A stretch of 64,000 nt of DNA. Origin: Exophiala sp. HKRS030 (lineage: Eukaryota; Ascomycota; Eurotiomycetes; Chaetothyriales; Herpotrichiellaceae). Below are positions 32,130 through 44,328 of this stretch, piece after piece. Under the pieces are notes generated by a model, which worked only from the letters and a program-made list of their open reading frames with translations, was not told where the DNA came from and made no database searches. The stretch spans positions 5,084,001 through 5,148,000 of the forward strand of contig JAHWDD010000001.1 in the NCBI GenBank assembly GCA_023897205.1, read 5' to 3'. Each line of letters starts with the position of its first letter. Position 1 is the stretch's first letter. Made by a program: the position numbers and the translations under genes.

Positions 32130-33186
32130 TGAGGTAGCGATTTACGCAGTGCTGTTCGATTCAAGGAGTAGCTGGCAAGGAACGAGGTCAGTTCAGGATG
32201 TTTTACGCTTTCTGTTGAAAGCCATGAACAAGCAGTTTGAGACACTGGAGGAGGATCTCTGGTAAGGCTCTCGGCTGGGAGTGCAAAAGAAAGGTGTAGG
32301 TGTAGGTGAAATGCGCAAATGCCGTGCGGCTGTAAGCTGAGGGACTGCAATGCGGTAACACAACGACGGGATGAAAGTGGTATGAACAATGATGATAGAG
32401 CTATGTGATGTTAACATTATGTACAAGAAGAAATCAGAAAGCAATCAACATAGTAAAAGAATCCTGCAAAGTGCTTGTACGCAGGTGAGGTACCCATGTA
32501 TCCGCGTGGCTGGTAAACTCGATGACCACGTTAGAGAAACAGAACCGAGTAAATCTTGCAGCAGGCCAAGTGCCAAATCAAGTCTCTTTCCGGGGCATCA
32601 TTCGTCACTCGCATGGAGCTACGGGCCGCCGAAGGGGGACCGCTTTAGGCGTATGTTAACTGGAACAATGTCCAATGGGTGGCAATACATAGGGAGGCTA
32701 GAGACAATGCGCCCCTTTAGTCTCTAACTGCTTGTCCACTACAGCCATCCAATTAATGGCCAGCATGGGAAGATTGTCCGCCTGCGATTTTGCGCGTAGC
32801 CATCCCTGCGACTACGACTGCGGCCTGTGAATGCTTACAGTCTGTACAGATTCACCAAGGACAGATCCAGTCAAAAGTTCAATGTCCATATACAGACACG
32901 TTCTATCCACGCCATTTTATCCTCCAGAGACACCAAACTAATCAGTAGACACCTCCATTCGTTCCTTTGCCTCCTGATCACTCTTTTGTACCCTTGGTCC
33001 TCTGAAACGCCTACCTTGCACGATTCCTCCTCAAACTCCTGTCCTAGGAAAAAGTTCCTTCCCACTCAACCTCGATCTCGACGACCTGCGAAATAGACGC
33101 TGTTAAAGTGTACTCCTCGATTGTGTCATAGGTTGGTTGGAGGAATGCCTGTTCATTCACGGTAGACTTTTCGCCCTCGACTTAAC
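32130..33186. other. Divergent promoter region, PhoD-like / kexin
   Basis: About 1 kb between divergent start codons. No gene is supported. The short ORFs have no motif. Confidence 0.5.
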
Positions 33187-35784
33187 ATGCGGCTGCCATC
33201 ATGGCTTTCGCTATTTCTTCTGGCTTCGCACGCAGTGGCTGCGCAGCGGGATTACGAGAAGAATGACTACTTCGCCGTTCATCTAGGTCCTACTGCCGAC
33301 ATCCAGGAAGTTGCTCGACTCTTTGGAGTTAAGCATGAAGGACAGATCGGGGAGTTAAGTGACCACCACACTTTCTCGTGCTCAAAGGGTTCATGTCCAG
33401 ACTTTGAGGCTTCGTTACATGAATTAAAATTACGGAAGAAAAGATGGAGGAGAGGGGACATTGGCTTACAAAAACGCGACTCCTGGAGACAACTCTCCAT
33501 TGAGTTGGGAGGCATACTCTGGGCCGAGCAACAACATCTTCGACATCGTCATGTCAAGCGCATACCGCCTCCAGGGCCCCTCGTTTCAAGGCAGGACAAG
33601 GCAGATGGCGGGACCGATGCTGAACAGCAAGAGGCCATACAGCGGCTGAATAGTATTGCCGAGACGTTGGATATTTCTGACCCCATCTTTAAGGAGCAGT
33701 GGCACTTGTTCAACCCGCTGCAACTGGGACACGACCTCAATGTGACCGGAGTATGGCTCGATGGCATCACGGGTAATGGGACCATCTCCGCAGTCATAGA
33801 TGATGGTCTTGATATGGATAGCAACGATCTGAAAGACAACTACTATGCAGCGGGCTCCTATGACTTCAACGACAAGGGCCCTGACCCCAAGCCTCGGCTG
33901 TTCGACGACAAACATGGCACACGATGCGCTGGTGAGATTGCTGCCGTCAAGAACAATGTTTGCGGAGTGGGTATGGCATACGACAGTAAGGTCGCTGGCC
34001 TGCGTATTCTTTCCAAACCAATCAGTGATGAAGACGAAGCAACCGCTATCAACTACCACTATCAAGAAAATGACATATACTCGTGCTCGTGGGGCCCGCC
34101 AGATGACGGAGCAACAATGGAAGCTCCAGGAATCCTCATTCAGCGAGCTATGGTCAATGGTATACAAAGTGGAAGAGGTGGCCTCGGATCGGTCTTTGTC
34201 TTCGCAGCGGGCAATGGTGCGGCCAGTGAGGATAACTGTAACTTTGATGGGTATACCAACAGCATCTACTCTATTACGGTTGGAGGCATTGACAGAGCTG
34301 GAAATCACCCGTACTATTCAGAGGCTTGCTCGGCACAGCTTGTCGTGACATACAGTTCTGGCCACAATGATGCAATCCACACGACTGATGTGGGTGTCGA
34401 CAAATGCTACACCGGCCATGGCGGCACGTCAGCTGCTGGTCCGTTGGTGGTAGGCACTGTTGCCCTTGCACTCAGTGCTAGACCGGACCTCAGTTGGAGG
34501 GATCTCCAGTATCTTTGTGTTGAGACTGCCATTCCAATACATCTAGATGACGGTAGCTGGCAGAACACGACCATTGGAAAGAAATTCAGCCACACTTATG
34601 GCTATGGCAAGGTTGATGCCTACCTTTTCGTCGAGGCTGCAAAGTCTTTCGTCCCCGTCAAGGCGCAAGCGTGGTTTCACTCGCCATGGCTCAGCGTCCA
34701 GCATGCGATACCTGAAGGTGATCAAGGGCTTGCTGCCAGCTTCAACGTCACGCAGCAAATGCTGGATGAAGCCAATCTGGAGAGACTGGAGCACGTCACT
34801 GTTACGATGAACGTCAAGCACGGCAAAAGAGGCGATTTAAGTGCCGATCTGATCAGTCCGGATGGTGTTGTCAGTCACCTGGCAGTAACTCGCAGACCAG
34901 ATGTTGCTGATACAGGATATGATGACTGGACCTTCATGTCTGTCGCCCATTGGTAAGCCTTATTTTGTATCCGGATCTTTGTTCTCGTCTACTGACAACT
35001 CTGTAGGGGTGAATCTGGAATCGGCAAATGGACTGTCGTTGTCAAAGACACCCGCGAAAACGAGTTCAATGGCACATTTATCGACTGGCGTCTCAATCTC
35101 TGGGGTGAGAGTATCAATGAGCAGATACAAGGCCTTCATCCATTGCCTGATGAGCATGACGATGATCACGAAACAGCCACCGCGATCGTCAGCACTACAA
35201 GTGTAGATGCAGCTCCGTCACCAACATCACTAGCAGCAAAACCTACAGACCATATCGATCGGCCAACAAAGCCTAAGCCTGGCGATGACTCTGATACAAC
35301 AGCCACAGCCCCGACCACGAGTACCGGTTCCGAAGCCGCTGCCACCACCACTGGAGCAGTAGAACCAACGCATACCTACTCGGACAGCTTTCTGCCCTCT
35401 TTCTTCCCAACTTTTGGCGTCTCCAAACGCACTCAGATCTGGATCTATGGCTCCATCGGCCTCATCATAGTCTTTTGTGCTGGGCTTGGAGTATATTTTG
35501 TGCTCCAACGAAGAAAGAGATTGCGAAACAATCCCCGTGATGCATATGAGTTTGAAATGGTCGGTGACGCCGACGACGATGAGCAGCAAGGTCTCAACAA
35601 CCGCCGCACTCGCACAGGTAAAGGTAGAGCACGTCGTGGGGGAGAATTGTACGATGCATTTGCTGGAGAAAGCGACGACGACGACGACGACCTCTACAGC
35701 GAGGACGACACCTACCAGGACACCCCCAGTAACGACACTAGTACGGGTTCTAGAGGTGACAGCCCTGCAGGGCGAGAGAAATAG
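33187..35784 (+). CDS. kexB: Kexin, Golgi proprotein convertase
   Basis: Membrane-bound Ca2+-dependent serine protease that cleaves secreted precursors after Lys-Arg or Arg-Arg in the late Golgi. Two exons, 33187-34952 and 35007-35784 (GTAAGC...GTAG intron), give 847 residues. Order: signal peptide (1-19), propeptide ending at a dibasic site (VKR, residue 125), subtilisin domain, P domain, Ser/Thr-rich linker, one membrane segment (WIYGSIGLIIVFCAGLGVYF) and an acidic tail. The catalytic triad is Asp205 in IDDGLD, His243 in KHGTRCAG and Ser415 in HGGTSAAGP. The oxyanion Asn343 is in AAGNGA. The intron falls inside the P domain. The cytoplasmic tail contains a YEFEM sequence that could act as a Tyr-based sorting signal (inference). 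The gene is complete. Confidence 0.95.
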
Positions 35785-36240
35785 AATACTCTTCCTGCAG
35801 TCAGGCGGAAGCCTGCTGAAAACGCGCGATGAAATCCTGTATTCCTGTATAGTATCCAGTATTATTACGAGGTAGTTCAAAAATACAGCCGACCTCCAAA
35901 CCCATATCTCACAAAGAGAGCGCAGACAAGAGCCTTGAATCGCTAAATCTCGCTCTCTGCTCTTGCAAGCTAAGCATCTGCATGAACTGATGAGCTCTGA
36001 TCGCTTGTTGTGACGGTTATCTTGTAAGCATGGCCATAAATTTCATGCCGGAAATTACGTGTTATCCCTCTTGGACAATGCGCGCAGCCAGAAGTCTGGC
36101 CTAGTGAGGAGCCCTTGAGCCCTTGCAATTGCAGCAGGTTCGGCCGCTCCCAGAATCCATCTTTCTTCATAGCCCACGAATAAATGATTCCATAAACGAT
36201 CCGACAGCAGCATCATGAGCCCTAGAACACGATACATATC
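35785..36240. other. Intergenic region, kexin to SAS4-domain gene
   Basis: Short stretch with kexin's 3' UTR and the next promoter. No gene is seen. Confidence 0.5.
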
Positions 36241-37745
36241 ATGGTGGCCGGCTCAAGGTCGTCGTTGAGGCGTCCGACGCGAGGTCACAACTCTCCCACG
36301 TCCAGCAGCCCATTAATCGAGAACACACCGCCACTGCTCCCAAAATCCGAAGACAAGCCTGATGCAACGCGAAACAAGCGTCTTCGTACCTCTACCATCT
36401 CTGGAGAGCAGCAGATCCTGAAAAGACGACGATTATCGTCCAACAGAACCGAGATACCTGAACTACGCATCCCGTTACGAAGTCGCGGGGGCCTGCCTAG
36501 AGTCAAGTCCCCGGCGCCATCTGCAGCTACCGCCCACAATGCAGCCTTTCCAAAATTGCATGCAAATTCCCCTAACATTGGAAAACCTCTTGACTCACCG
36601 AGCGGCAAACCCCAGTATGATCAAATCAGAATCATCGAAGAGAGGGCAAAGGCCTCAATACGTGGCAGTGGAGGGCTGTCTGCGCCGCGGGAGGAAAGGC
36701 GGAAGCTACGCTCTGAGGACGGAGGGTCACGAGCAAAGACAGAACTGGCACAATACTTTCCTGATTTCGAGGATATGCTCAGTTTGAAGCCTCCTGATCC
36801 TGGTAAACGTCATGAACGCCCCTTGTGTACCACTGCTAACACAGAACAGAAGCCTTGACAGTACGAAGCAAGGTTGTCCTCGTCGATGACACCCCTGGAT
36901 TCGAGCCAGGGAGCCCTCGAACAGATCCCTTTGGCGTGAATAAGCCATTACACAACACAGAAGTCATTCAACTCAGTCGAAGAGGCATCTCGACCGATGT
37001 TACTGCCGAAGATCCCTTGGACGAGGAGTTATATCTCAAGATCCATGGAAAAGCAGAAAGGCACGAAAAGCAAATGAAGAATGGTGATCGAGAGAGGGCG
37101 CAGCATGAAAAGTATCAACTCGAAAAGCTGTTGGATGATCTTCGTGGGCCAGATTGGCTTAAGACGTTAGGAATTTCCGGCATCACAGAGACCGAGAAGA
37201 AACGATATGAGCCTAAACGACTGTTGTTCATTCGTGAGACACAAGCATTAATCGACAAATTCAAACGGTGGAAGGAGGAGGAGAGACGCAGGAAGATAGA
37301 GAGAGAACAAGCATTGCTCGAGGAGGCTATGGATGAAGACGAAGAAGACGACGAGACTACGGAAGAATCGTCTTCTGATACAGACGATGAAAGTATAGAG
37401 ACTGCATCGACCCACGCAGCTAACTCTAGTGAGATCGATGCCCTTGCATCGCAACAACTTATCGATGAAGCCAAAAACGCAAATAAACGCAAGAAGCTGA
37501 CACCTGTGTCGGTGCCGGAGATTCCCTCACCACCGCGACCATTTGTATCATTCTTCGACAAACGACACCTGCGCGATGCAGCGGTCTCAGGACGGCAACG
37601 GGGACGTAACATACTGGCTTTCGGTCACACAGTGCCAGAATTTGAAGACTCAGACTTCGAATTGCCTAATGATGTTCTCACAGAAGAAGCTATAAAAACC
37701 AGTCAGAGGTCACGGCGGCGTATACGACGTGGGATCGACGAATGA
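36241..37745 (+). CDS. SAS4-domain chromatin protein
   Basis: Contains the 'something about silencing' SAS4 domain. In yeast, Sas4 is a subunit of the SAS histone H4-K16 acetyltransferase complex. Two exons, 36241-36802 and 36850-37745 (GTAAAC...GAACAG), give 485 residues. The N-terminal ~180 residues are basic and Ser/Pro-rich with RRPTRG and KRRRLSS nuclear-localisation-like clusters. The conserved domain begins at SKVVLVDDTPGFEPGSPR and includes DPFGV, LGISGITETEKKRYEPKR and LLFIRETQALIDKFKRW. A charged coiled coil (EEERRRKIEREQALLEEA) and an acidic run follow. The C-terminus ends in a basic cluster. The domain call is firm; membership of an acetyltransferase complex in this fungus is inferred. 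Confidence 0.85.
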
Positions 37746-38777
37746 AGGTGTATCCTGGACGAGCTCAGGCTGTTTCTTTGCATGGGTTGTACTTCAAAAA
37801 AAAAAGACGGGGACATCATTATGAGACTGATAGGTCTGTTTCACGGATTGGCACGGGCTTATTTGTAGGACTATTGGGCAGCACCACATGGATATGGTTG
37901 AAAGGGGTCTCTGCTTGCTAGAGATTGAAAAATACAGATGGGCAACGATTATCACAAACAGCGATTTTCAAAGACAGCAAATTTACACGCCAACAGTATC
38001 GTCCATTCCTACAAAGGATGCAGTGTTTCCCTTGGGAGAGATGTCACACGACAACATCTTAATCCTTTTTACTTCTCGCATCCGTCGTGACACCAGTAAT
38101 TACCGTATCTGAGTGCACGTTGCTTCGATACATGATGTCCTTTGAGTTGTCTTTGAGGCTTTAGAGCAATTTCGGCCTTGGAATATGCCTGATGCCTTCT
38201 TTGGAAGTAAACGTGCCATAAACGAAAGGGACATGAGCCGGAGATATACGGATAGTTTCCGGAGACGTATCGCACACCGTCCACGATATCGATCCGCATT
38301 TAATTCTCGGTGTACGGAGGATGAAGGATGAAGGATCAAAGCCTCGAACCGAAGAAGGTGTTGATCGTGGCCAGAAGGAGACACGAAACATGTGGCGCCG
38401 TCCTAAGTAAGCGAGTTTCGTTTACAAGCTGGTCCTAAATTTGGGGTCCAAGCCTCAGCCGCAGTTCGAGGATTCATCCTCGAAGGCAAACAACTTCCCT
38501 GTCGTTGCTGACACCAGCTACGGCGAGAACATGTACGACTACCTTTCTCTCGGCTCTCCTGGCTTTCTCGCCTGGTGTATCATGGGCGGAAGCGCTGCAC
38601 CGAGAGAAATCCACGGAGCCTTCCGTTGAGCGGACAACATACAAGACCAGTCACTCGTTTCTACCAGAAAGTCATTCGAGCCATCCAGCCTAGCTACGAC
38701 TGTCGAGAGTACCTGCAGGCTCAGTCCGACGAGTTTGAAGACCCATATACTCCGTCAGCGACCAGAGACGTTACAGC
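37746..38777. other. Intergenic region before the S41 peptidase
   Basis: Contains an A-run near 37797-37804 in the SAS4 gene's 3' flank. The short ORFs up to 38700 lack motifs and overlap the presumed leader of the peptidase gene. No gene is supported. Confidence 0.5.
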
Positions 38778-41388
38778 ATGGTTAGAGCGCTGGCCAGTAT
38801 ATGCGCCGTCGCAGGCCTGTGCTTTGCGCATATTGTGACGGCATCAACAATCACCGCTGCCCCTGATGCCCTCGAGCCTCGCGCTGCACCTACATCCACG
38901 AACATCGCATGTGGCTATGCCTCCAGTGCCTCCAAGTCGTACTTGTCGGCGCATCCCTCAGGCAAGTTCTAGACGAACATACATCCTCGGGGCAATCACT
39001 GACTATTGCCAGCCACGTCTGTCGAAATACCAGCGGCCCTTGCCTACGAATGCTTAAAATCCATACCTAATATTCAGGGCCCTGCCATACGCCTGATCAA
39101 CTCGTTGCGAACATACCTCGAATTTCAGAGCACGATCGAATACTTGCAGAAACCGCCCTCGGGATTTCTCTTTCCGCCCGTGGACCTCTATGGAGAGCTG
39201 AACAAGATCGAGGATAAAGTCCTTGGTGGACAGTATGAGAGCGAATATGACATGCAAGTCGACATCTTTTCGTTGCTAAGCTCGGCTCACGATGGACATT
39301 TGTCCTGGTTGGGAGACCTATTGGCTGTCTTCGAGTTCCTCCGGGGTGGTGCGGACAACTTAGGATTGGTCTCTGTCTCCATGGATGGTAAAGAGGTACC
39401 GCAGGTCTATCTTGCCAGTGATCTTATCTCGAACAACGCGGCAGTAACAAAAGTACAACCGGTAACAGGTTATATTCCCTCACCTGTCGAGAGTATCGAT
39501 GGTGTCGATGTCGTGACTTTCCTCTTAACTCAGTCGATGGTCGGGTCATCTCAAGATCCGGATGCACTGTGGAATCAGAACTTCTTCCAAATCGGCAACC
39601 AAGCGGTGCGATATTTTGCTGGACCACTTTACTACCCTGGGCCTGCGACTAATGTAACCTTCACCAATGGCACGACTCATCATATCTCAAATGTGGCAAT
39701 AGTGCGTCTTCCCCTAGACGGTATAGCCACTGGCGAGGATGCATATTCTATTTTCTGTCCAGGAGCTTTGGAATCAGTGACGGCTTCGGCCAGCAGCAGC
39801 GCCGCCTCTTCTACAGCTCAAGCAACTTCGACAACAGAGACCCCCAGCTCACCCACGATCCCTCTATATCCGTATCCTGTAATCAAACATAGTGCCGACT
39901 CTGTGGCAGGATACTACCTCAACGACACAGGATACACTGATGTTGCAATCCTGCAAGTGCGAGATTTCCAGGCGGCCGACGAAAATCCCTTGACATATTC
40001 TATGGAATTTCAAACCGTGGTGCAGAAGTTTCTAAATGCGGCCGTGAAGACAGGAAAGAGGAAACTCATTGTCGATTTCCAGGGCAATCCAGGTAAATAT
40101 CTTCCTCGTCAAGGTCTCTCCGTACGCTAACAACCGTTCAGGGGGCAGCATCGATCTTGGTACGGATTTATTCGCCCAGCTGTTTCCCTCTATACCACCG
40201 AATTCAAAGTCAAATATGCGTGATCATCTCGGATTCTGGATTTTAGGCAATATCGCATCATCTAACGCCACAGCTGCGCTGCAGACGCCAGACGGTGGTG
40301 AGGACGAACTCGTCTCCGAACTCACATATACACCCTTATCATATCAGTCCGTAGTGACTGACAACTTGACTGCTTTTTCCGACTTCAACTCGTTCTATGG
40401 ACCCAACGAGATCTATGGTGCCAATTTCTCTGCGTTCTTCCAGAACAATTACACCGACGCTTCAGCTTCCGACTTCGATGGGGTCGGCATCGTCATCACG
40501 GGTACCAACAATCGCACAAATTTCCGCCAACCGTTTGCCCCGCAGGATATTGTTGTCCTCTACGACGGCTACTGCGCCAGTACGTGCACCGTTGTGAGCG
40601 AGTATCTCAAGACGTTGGCAGGCGTACAGTTTGTCGCCGTCGGTGGCCGCCCACAGTCCGGGCCGATGCAAGCTGTCGGTGGGGTCAAGGGGACACAGGT
40701 ATACGAATTCCTGGGCAACATAGACAACTGGGTCACGCTGTGGGAGAGCCCAGAGAATACGCTTCTGGACCTGGCGAACGGGACGATATGGACGAACTTC
40801 ACGCTCGAACCGATCCTTCGTAGCGAAGCCGCGAACTTGGGCGCCGGCGCGGCCGGTGGCGTCAATGGACGAAATCATTTTCGGTTCGGTGACGAGAGCG
40901 AGACGCCACTGCAGTTCGTCTACGAGGCGGCCGACTGTCGGCTCTGGTGGACCAAGGAGATGCTGTACGATCCGGTTTTCCTATGGGAGAGGGTGGCCAG
41001 TGTCGCGTTCAACGAACGAAAGGGAACACAGTTCAACTCCAAGTACTGCATCGGTGGGAGTACAGGACACCCGACGAGTATTTCTGGTGGATGGAAGACG
41101 GGAACCCTAGGTCCTCAGACCCCTCCAGCCAACGCCGGTGCATCTGTGGATGGATGGAAATTGACCGGTCGTCCTCTAGGTGATGGTGGCAATGGCAATG
41201 GCAGTGTCGGTCAGGGTCTTGGATCGACGACGGGCACTGGCACCAAAGTCGAGAACAATGCCGTGACGGACGACGCCGTGGACAATAACACTGCCTTGAG
41301 CAGTATGAAGACGGCATGTGCGAGTTACTCGGGGGACAAGTGGCTCGTGAAACTTGTCTGTAATGCCTTGGGGGTCAAGGTGGATTGA
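38778..41388 (+). CDS. Secreted S41-family (CPAF/UstP-like) serine peptidase
   Basis: Predicted extracellular peptidase of the tail-specific/CPAF-like S41 group, related in style to UstP-type fungal peptidases. Three exons: 38778-38961, 39013-40092 and 40142-41388, total 836 residues. The first intron uses a GC donor (GCAAGT...GCCAG). It is needed to join the signal peptide (MVRALASICAVAGLCFAHIV) to the PAALAYECLKSIPNIQGPA block in frame. The catalytic core lies around LIVDFQGNPGGSIDLG and VLYDGYCASTCTVVSEYL, where the serine of CASTC is the likely nucleophile. A Ser/Thr-rich insert (TASASSSAASSTAQ) separates the N-terminal half from the core. Many Asn-X-Ser/Thr sites suit a secreted glycoprotein. 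The C-terminus has a Gly-rich stretch followed by a Cys-containing segment. Physiological substrate is unknown. Confidence 0.85.
38962..39012 (+). other. GC-AG intron in the S41 peptidase gene
   Basis: A 51-nt intron begins GCAAGT and ends TTGCCAG, with CACTGAC as branch site. Phase 1 on both sides fits exactly. No GT donor nearby gives an open frame from the signal-peptide exon. Confidence 0.75.
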
Positions 41389-41803
41389 ACCACAACAGTA
41401 AGGCAAGACAATTGTGGTGAGGTGTTTATTTTTTTCGGTTCCATGAGAGCAAGCGTGCATTGCTGGGAGTTTTTGGGATCATCTCACTAGTTGGCCAGAT
41501 AAGTGAGTGACATTTAGTTGCTGGATCAGGTATTGTATACTAAAGTATCTGAGGAATTGACCTGACCAGAAACGAAACCCGCGGTGTTGGCAAAAAGGTC
41601 ATGAAAGGAGTAACGGCAATGATTGCTTTGTAGGACAATAGCCATTTTCCATAAATGACCTTTTGTTTTGTGTTGAAACATGTCTCTATCCCGGGCGCGA
41701 CTTGGTCTGGTCACAGCTGTCCTGTATCCCACGTGTCCTGGTCCATTCAAATATAAATCATACAACATACAAACCACGACTATTACCTAGGTAATTGCAC
41801 CAT
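41389..41803. other. Convergent intergenic region with palindrome
   Basis: Lies between the S41 peptidase (+) and thymidylate synthase (-). A perfect 14-bp palindrome ATTACCTAGGTAAT sits at 41782-41795, next to the thymidylate synthase stop codon. No gene is seen. Confidence 0.5.
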
Positions 41804-43033
41804 TCATACACTCATCTTCATCTTGATCCCACTGTGAGGCTTGTAGCCCACGACCTCGAGTTCCTCCAACTTCCACCCGTCCATCTGTCCACTACCCCGG
41901 TCGTCACGCTTGATGTTCAAGGTCGGGAACTCGCGCGGGTCACGCTGCAGTTGCTCCTTGAGCGCGTCGATGTGGTCCAGGTAGACGTGCGCGTCGCCCA
42001 TGGTGTGGATCAGTTCGCCGGGGACGAGGTCGCACGCGTGGGCGAGCATGTGCGTCAGAAGGGCGTAACTTGCAATGTTGAACGGCACGCCCAGACCCAT
42101 GTCGCACGATCGCTGGTACAAGACGCACGACAAGTGTCCTTTTGCCTTTGCCTTTTGTGGACCGTCTTCTGTCGAGGAAGTCGTCGACTTTGTTTGACCC
42201 TGTTGCTGCGCCGCCGCGGCAAGAGCCTGTTCGCCTCGAGGGGCGTCAGGGTAACTCACGTAGAATTGAGCAAACATGTGGCACGGCGGGAGGGCCATGA
42301 GTTTCAGGTCGGCCACGTTCCAGGCGCTGAGGATGATGCGGCGGTCGTAAGGGTTGGTCTTGAGTTTGCGCACGATCTCGGCGATCTGATCGACACCCTT
42401 GTCCGTGTAGTCCGCGTGGCAATCTTTGTAAGGGGCGCCGAAGTGGCGCCATTGGAAACCGTAGACGGGACCCAGATCCCCTTCTTCGCGGTGCGTGAAT
42501 CCCAGATTATCTAGAAACTCTCGAGACCCGTTGCCGTCCCAGATGTGTATGCCGGCGGATGAAAGGGGTTTGGAACTCGTGCACCCGGAGATGAACCAGA
42601 GGAGTTCGGTGGTGACGGCGCGGAGGAAGACACGTTTGGTGGTGAGGAGTGGAAGCACGGCGACATGGGCTGATGAGGAGGAGGAGGAGGAGGAGGAGGA
42701 GGAGGAGGATGAGGGATCATCGGAGGGCGAGGACGGTCTAGAGAGGCTGAATCGTAGTTGGGGTGGTGCGAAGAGTGAGAGTGTCCCCGTGCCCGTGCGG
42801 TCGGGACGATGTTCGCCGCGGGAAAGTATGTCGCGGATCAAATTGAGGTATTGATGTTCTTCATGATTGGAATCTACTGAGGGGGCCGAGGGTGTTGTTG
42901 TTGTTGATGATGATGTTGGCGTGGAAATGCCTGAAGAACCATTTTGTTGTTGGTTTTTCACATTTTCTTTCAGGAAATTTATCGAGTTGCCGGGAGGTTG
43001 AATCGATTCCTCGGTCACCGCAGAGGGAGCCAT
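41804..43033 (-). CDS. Thymidylate synthase with low-complexity insertions
   Basis: Converts dUMP to dTMP using methylene-tetrahydrofolate; essential for DNA synthesis. Single exon. The ATG at 43033 ([10 protein letters not shown]) gives 409 residues. An upstream in-frame ATG at 43228 would add a weakly presequence-like segment. Catalytic Cys251 is in [10 protein letters not shown]. Other conserved blocks are [58 protein letters not shown] and GDAHVYLDH. Two insertions enlarge the usual ~300-residue enzyme. One is a Ser/Pro/Asp-rich run with 14 serines at about residues 91-126. The other is a Gln/Ala/Lys-rich run of about 40 residues (roughly 260-301), placed between the catalytic-Cys segment and the CVLYQRS block. 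All core motifs are intact, so the enzyme should be active. Confidence 0.95.
   Translation of the reverse strand: MAPSAVTEESIQPPGNSINFLKENVKNQQQNGSSGISTPTSSSTTTTPSAPSVDSNHEEHQYLNLIRDILSRGEHRPDRTGTGTLSLFAPPQLRFSLSRPSSPSDDPSSSSSSSSSSSSSSAHVAVLPLLTTKRVFLRAVTTELLWFISGCTSSKPLSSAGIHIWDGNGSREFLDNLGFTHREEGDLGPVYGFQWRHFGAPYKDCHADYTDKGVDQIAEIVRKLKTNPYDRRIILSAWNVADLKLMALPPCHMFAQFYVSYPDAPRGEQALAAAAQQQGQTKSTTSSTEDGPQKAKAKGHLSCVLYQRSCDMGLGVPFNIASYALLTHMLAHACDLVPGELIHTMGDAHVYLDHIDALKEQLQRDPREFPTLNIKRDDRGSGQMDGWKLEELEVVGYKPHSGIKMKMSV
42675..42709. repeat. GAG/CTC trinucleotide microsatellite in thymidylate synthase
   Basis: A near-12-copy GAG run on the + strand encodes the poly-Ser tract of thymidylate synthase on the - strand. 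It is likely to vary in length between strains. Confidence 0.95.
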
Positions 43034-44073
43034 AGTTGATAATCCTGGGACGAGGATGGGTATGGTATTGTTTGAGGGGTGTTGAGTCCAATTGTGAAGT
43101 CGCAGTGTGTGTACAGCGAGAGTTGTCGCAGTAAAGTGGAGTTTTGAGTCTGTACAGAAAGGCAACGCGAAAAGACGCGTAAAGAGACGCGGTGGTGGAG
43201 GTGACATCATTGCCCTGTACGCGTACAACTATGCGAAGCAATTCATCAACACCTGTTATATATATTTACAACACGTTGTGAATATTGTACTCGTCATTCT
43301 TCCTTGATCAGAATATCACATTTGTTCTCTATTTGCTTACCCCAGGATATTGTTGCGGTGTTCCCCACCACCTTGACATTAGTCAAAACGATGAACGCAA
43401 CCATGTCAACGACATCATCGCAAGGCTGAAGTGGGAAAAGCAATGAACTCCAACATCAGGCTGACTCCGTCAAATGGTTCGCATTCTATGGTCTGCCTTT
43501 TCCCTGGGTCCAAGGCAAACATAGTCAGACGATCAATAACTTTGACTAGTTGCTGGGCATCAAAGGTAGGGCAACCCATTGCAGTTACTCTGTAACGAGG
43601 CGCAAGGCGATGACATGGCAAGGCAACCACTGTCCAGGAAACGATACCAGGCTCAATTTCCACAACAGAACGTACCTTGCAGATTATGGTGCATATCCGA
43701 GGTCTGAGGTTATACAAGACGCCTCTTTTGCGAAATGATGTTGGATATTGATGAATTTTCGATTAGATGCTATTCACTACAACAAGGCAAACAGTCCCTG
43801 CTTAATAGCTGGATAGAATATGTGAATGGTTGGTTATCAATGCTTCATAGCCTAACAGCAGCTGAATTTGATGAGGCTGGAAGATAACGATGATGCTCGG
43901 AGATCCTGACATATATAAAGGACTTGGAAATCTTGATGAATTTTTCAAAGTTTCATTCATCACTTCTGTCCATCAATCGCTCATTAACCTTTGAGCTAAC
44001 ATTGATCTTTCATCTATCCCTCTGGCAGTTCTCTTCCCCCGCCAACTTCTTTGCCCAAGCCAAAAAAACCAAG
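43034..44073. other. Divergent region upstream of thymidylate synthase
   Basis: Contains the thymidylate synthase promoter on the left and the TATA-containing promoter of a possible small gene on the right. A 100-codon ORF on the - strand (43415-43717) has no motif and is not supported. Confidence 0.45.
43911..43919 (+). promoter_or_regulatory. TATA-box-like element
   Basis: ATATATAAA, followed by pyrimidine-rich DNA and an ATG about 155 bp downstream, has the layout of a fungal TATA promoter. It points to transcription of the small spliced gene at 44074. Confidence 0.5.
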
Positions 44074-44328
44074 ATGCAAAAAATGGCGGTTTTTGACCAG
44101 GAACATTCCAAGTAAGTATCAAGCCCCCTCAATACCATGATGTTGCTCGGGATCTTTATCTCTCACCACAATCACAAACTTGCCCACGATGTTAATGGTG
44201 CTTATGGTGTGCTCGACAACCCAGAAACTGACTGATAACTCCATAGGTCTATTGCTGATCTGGATCGACATTACCGCTTTTCAGCCTCCTCCATGATCTT
44301 GGCCAAACGAGGTCACAGCTCATTTTGA
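44074..44328 (+). CDS. Possible small two-exon gene of unknown function
   Basis: Not recognised. A TATA-like element (43911) and a pyrimidine-rich leader precede ATG 44074. The first exon (44074-44111) ends at a strong GTAAGT donor. A 135-nt intron with ACTGAC and CTGATAAC branch-like sites ends in CATAG, and the second exon (44247-44328) runs to a stop, giving 39 residues rich in Ser, Lys, Arg and His. An upstream in-frame ATG at 43936 would make it 85 residues with a hydrophobic stretch. The promoter-leader-donor-acceptor arrangement is better than chance, but there is no homology or composition evidence for a protein. A spliced non-coding RNA is equally possible. Confidence 0.35.

Noticed and set aside
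35230..35880. 216-codon ORF on the - strand
   Set aside because: Antisense to the Ser/Thr-rich and acidic tail of kexin; low complexity keeps the frame open.
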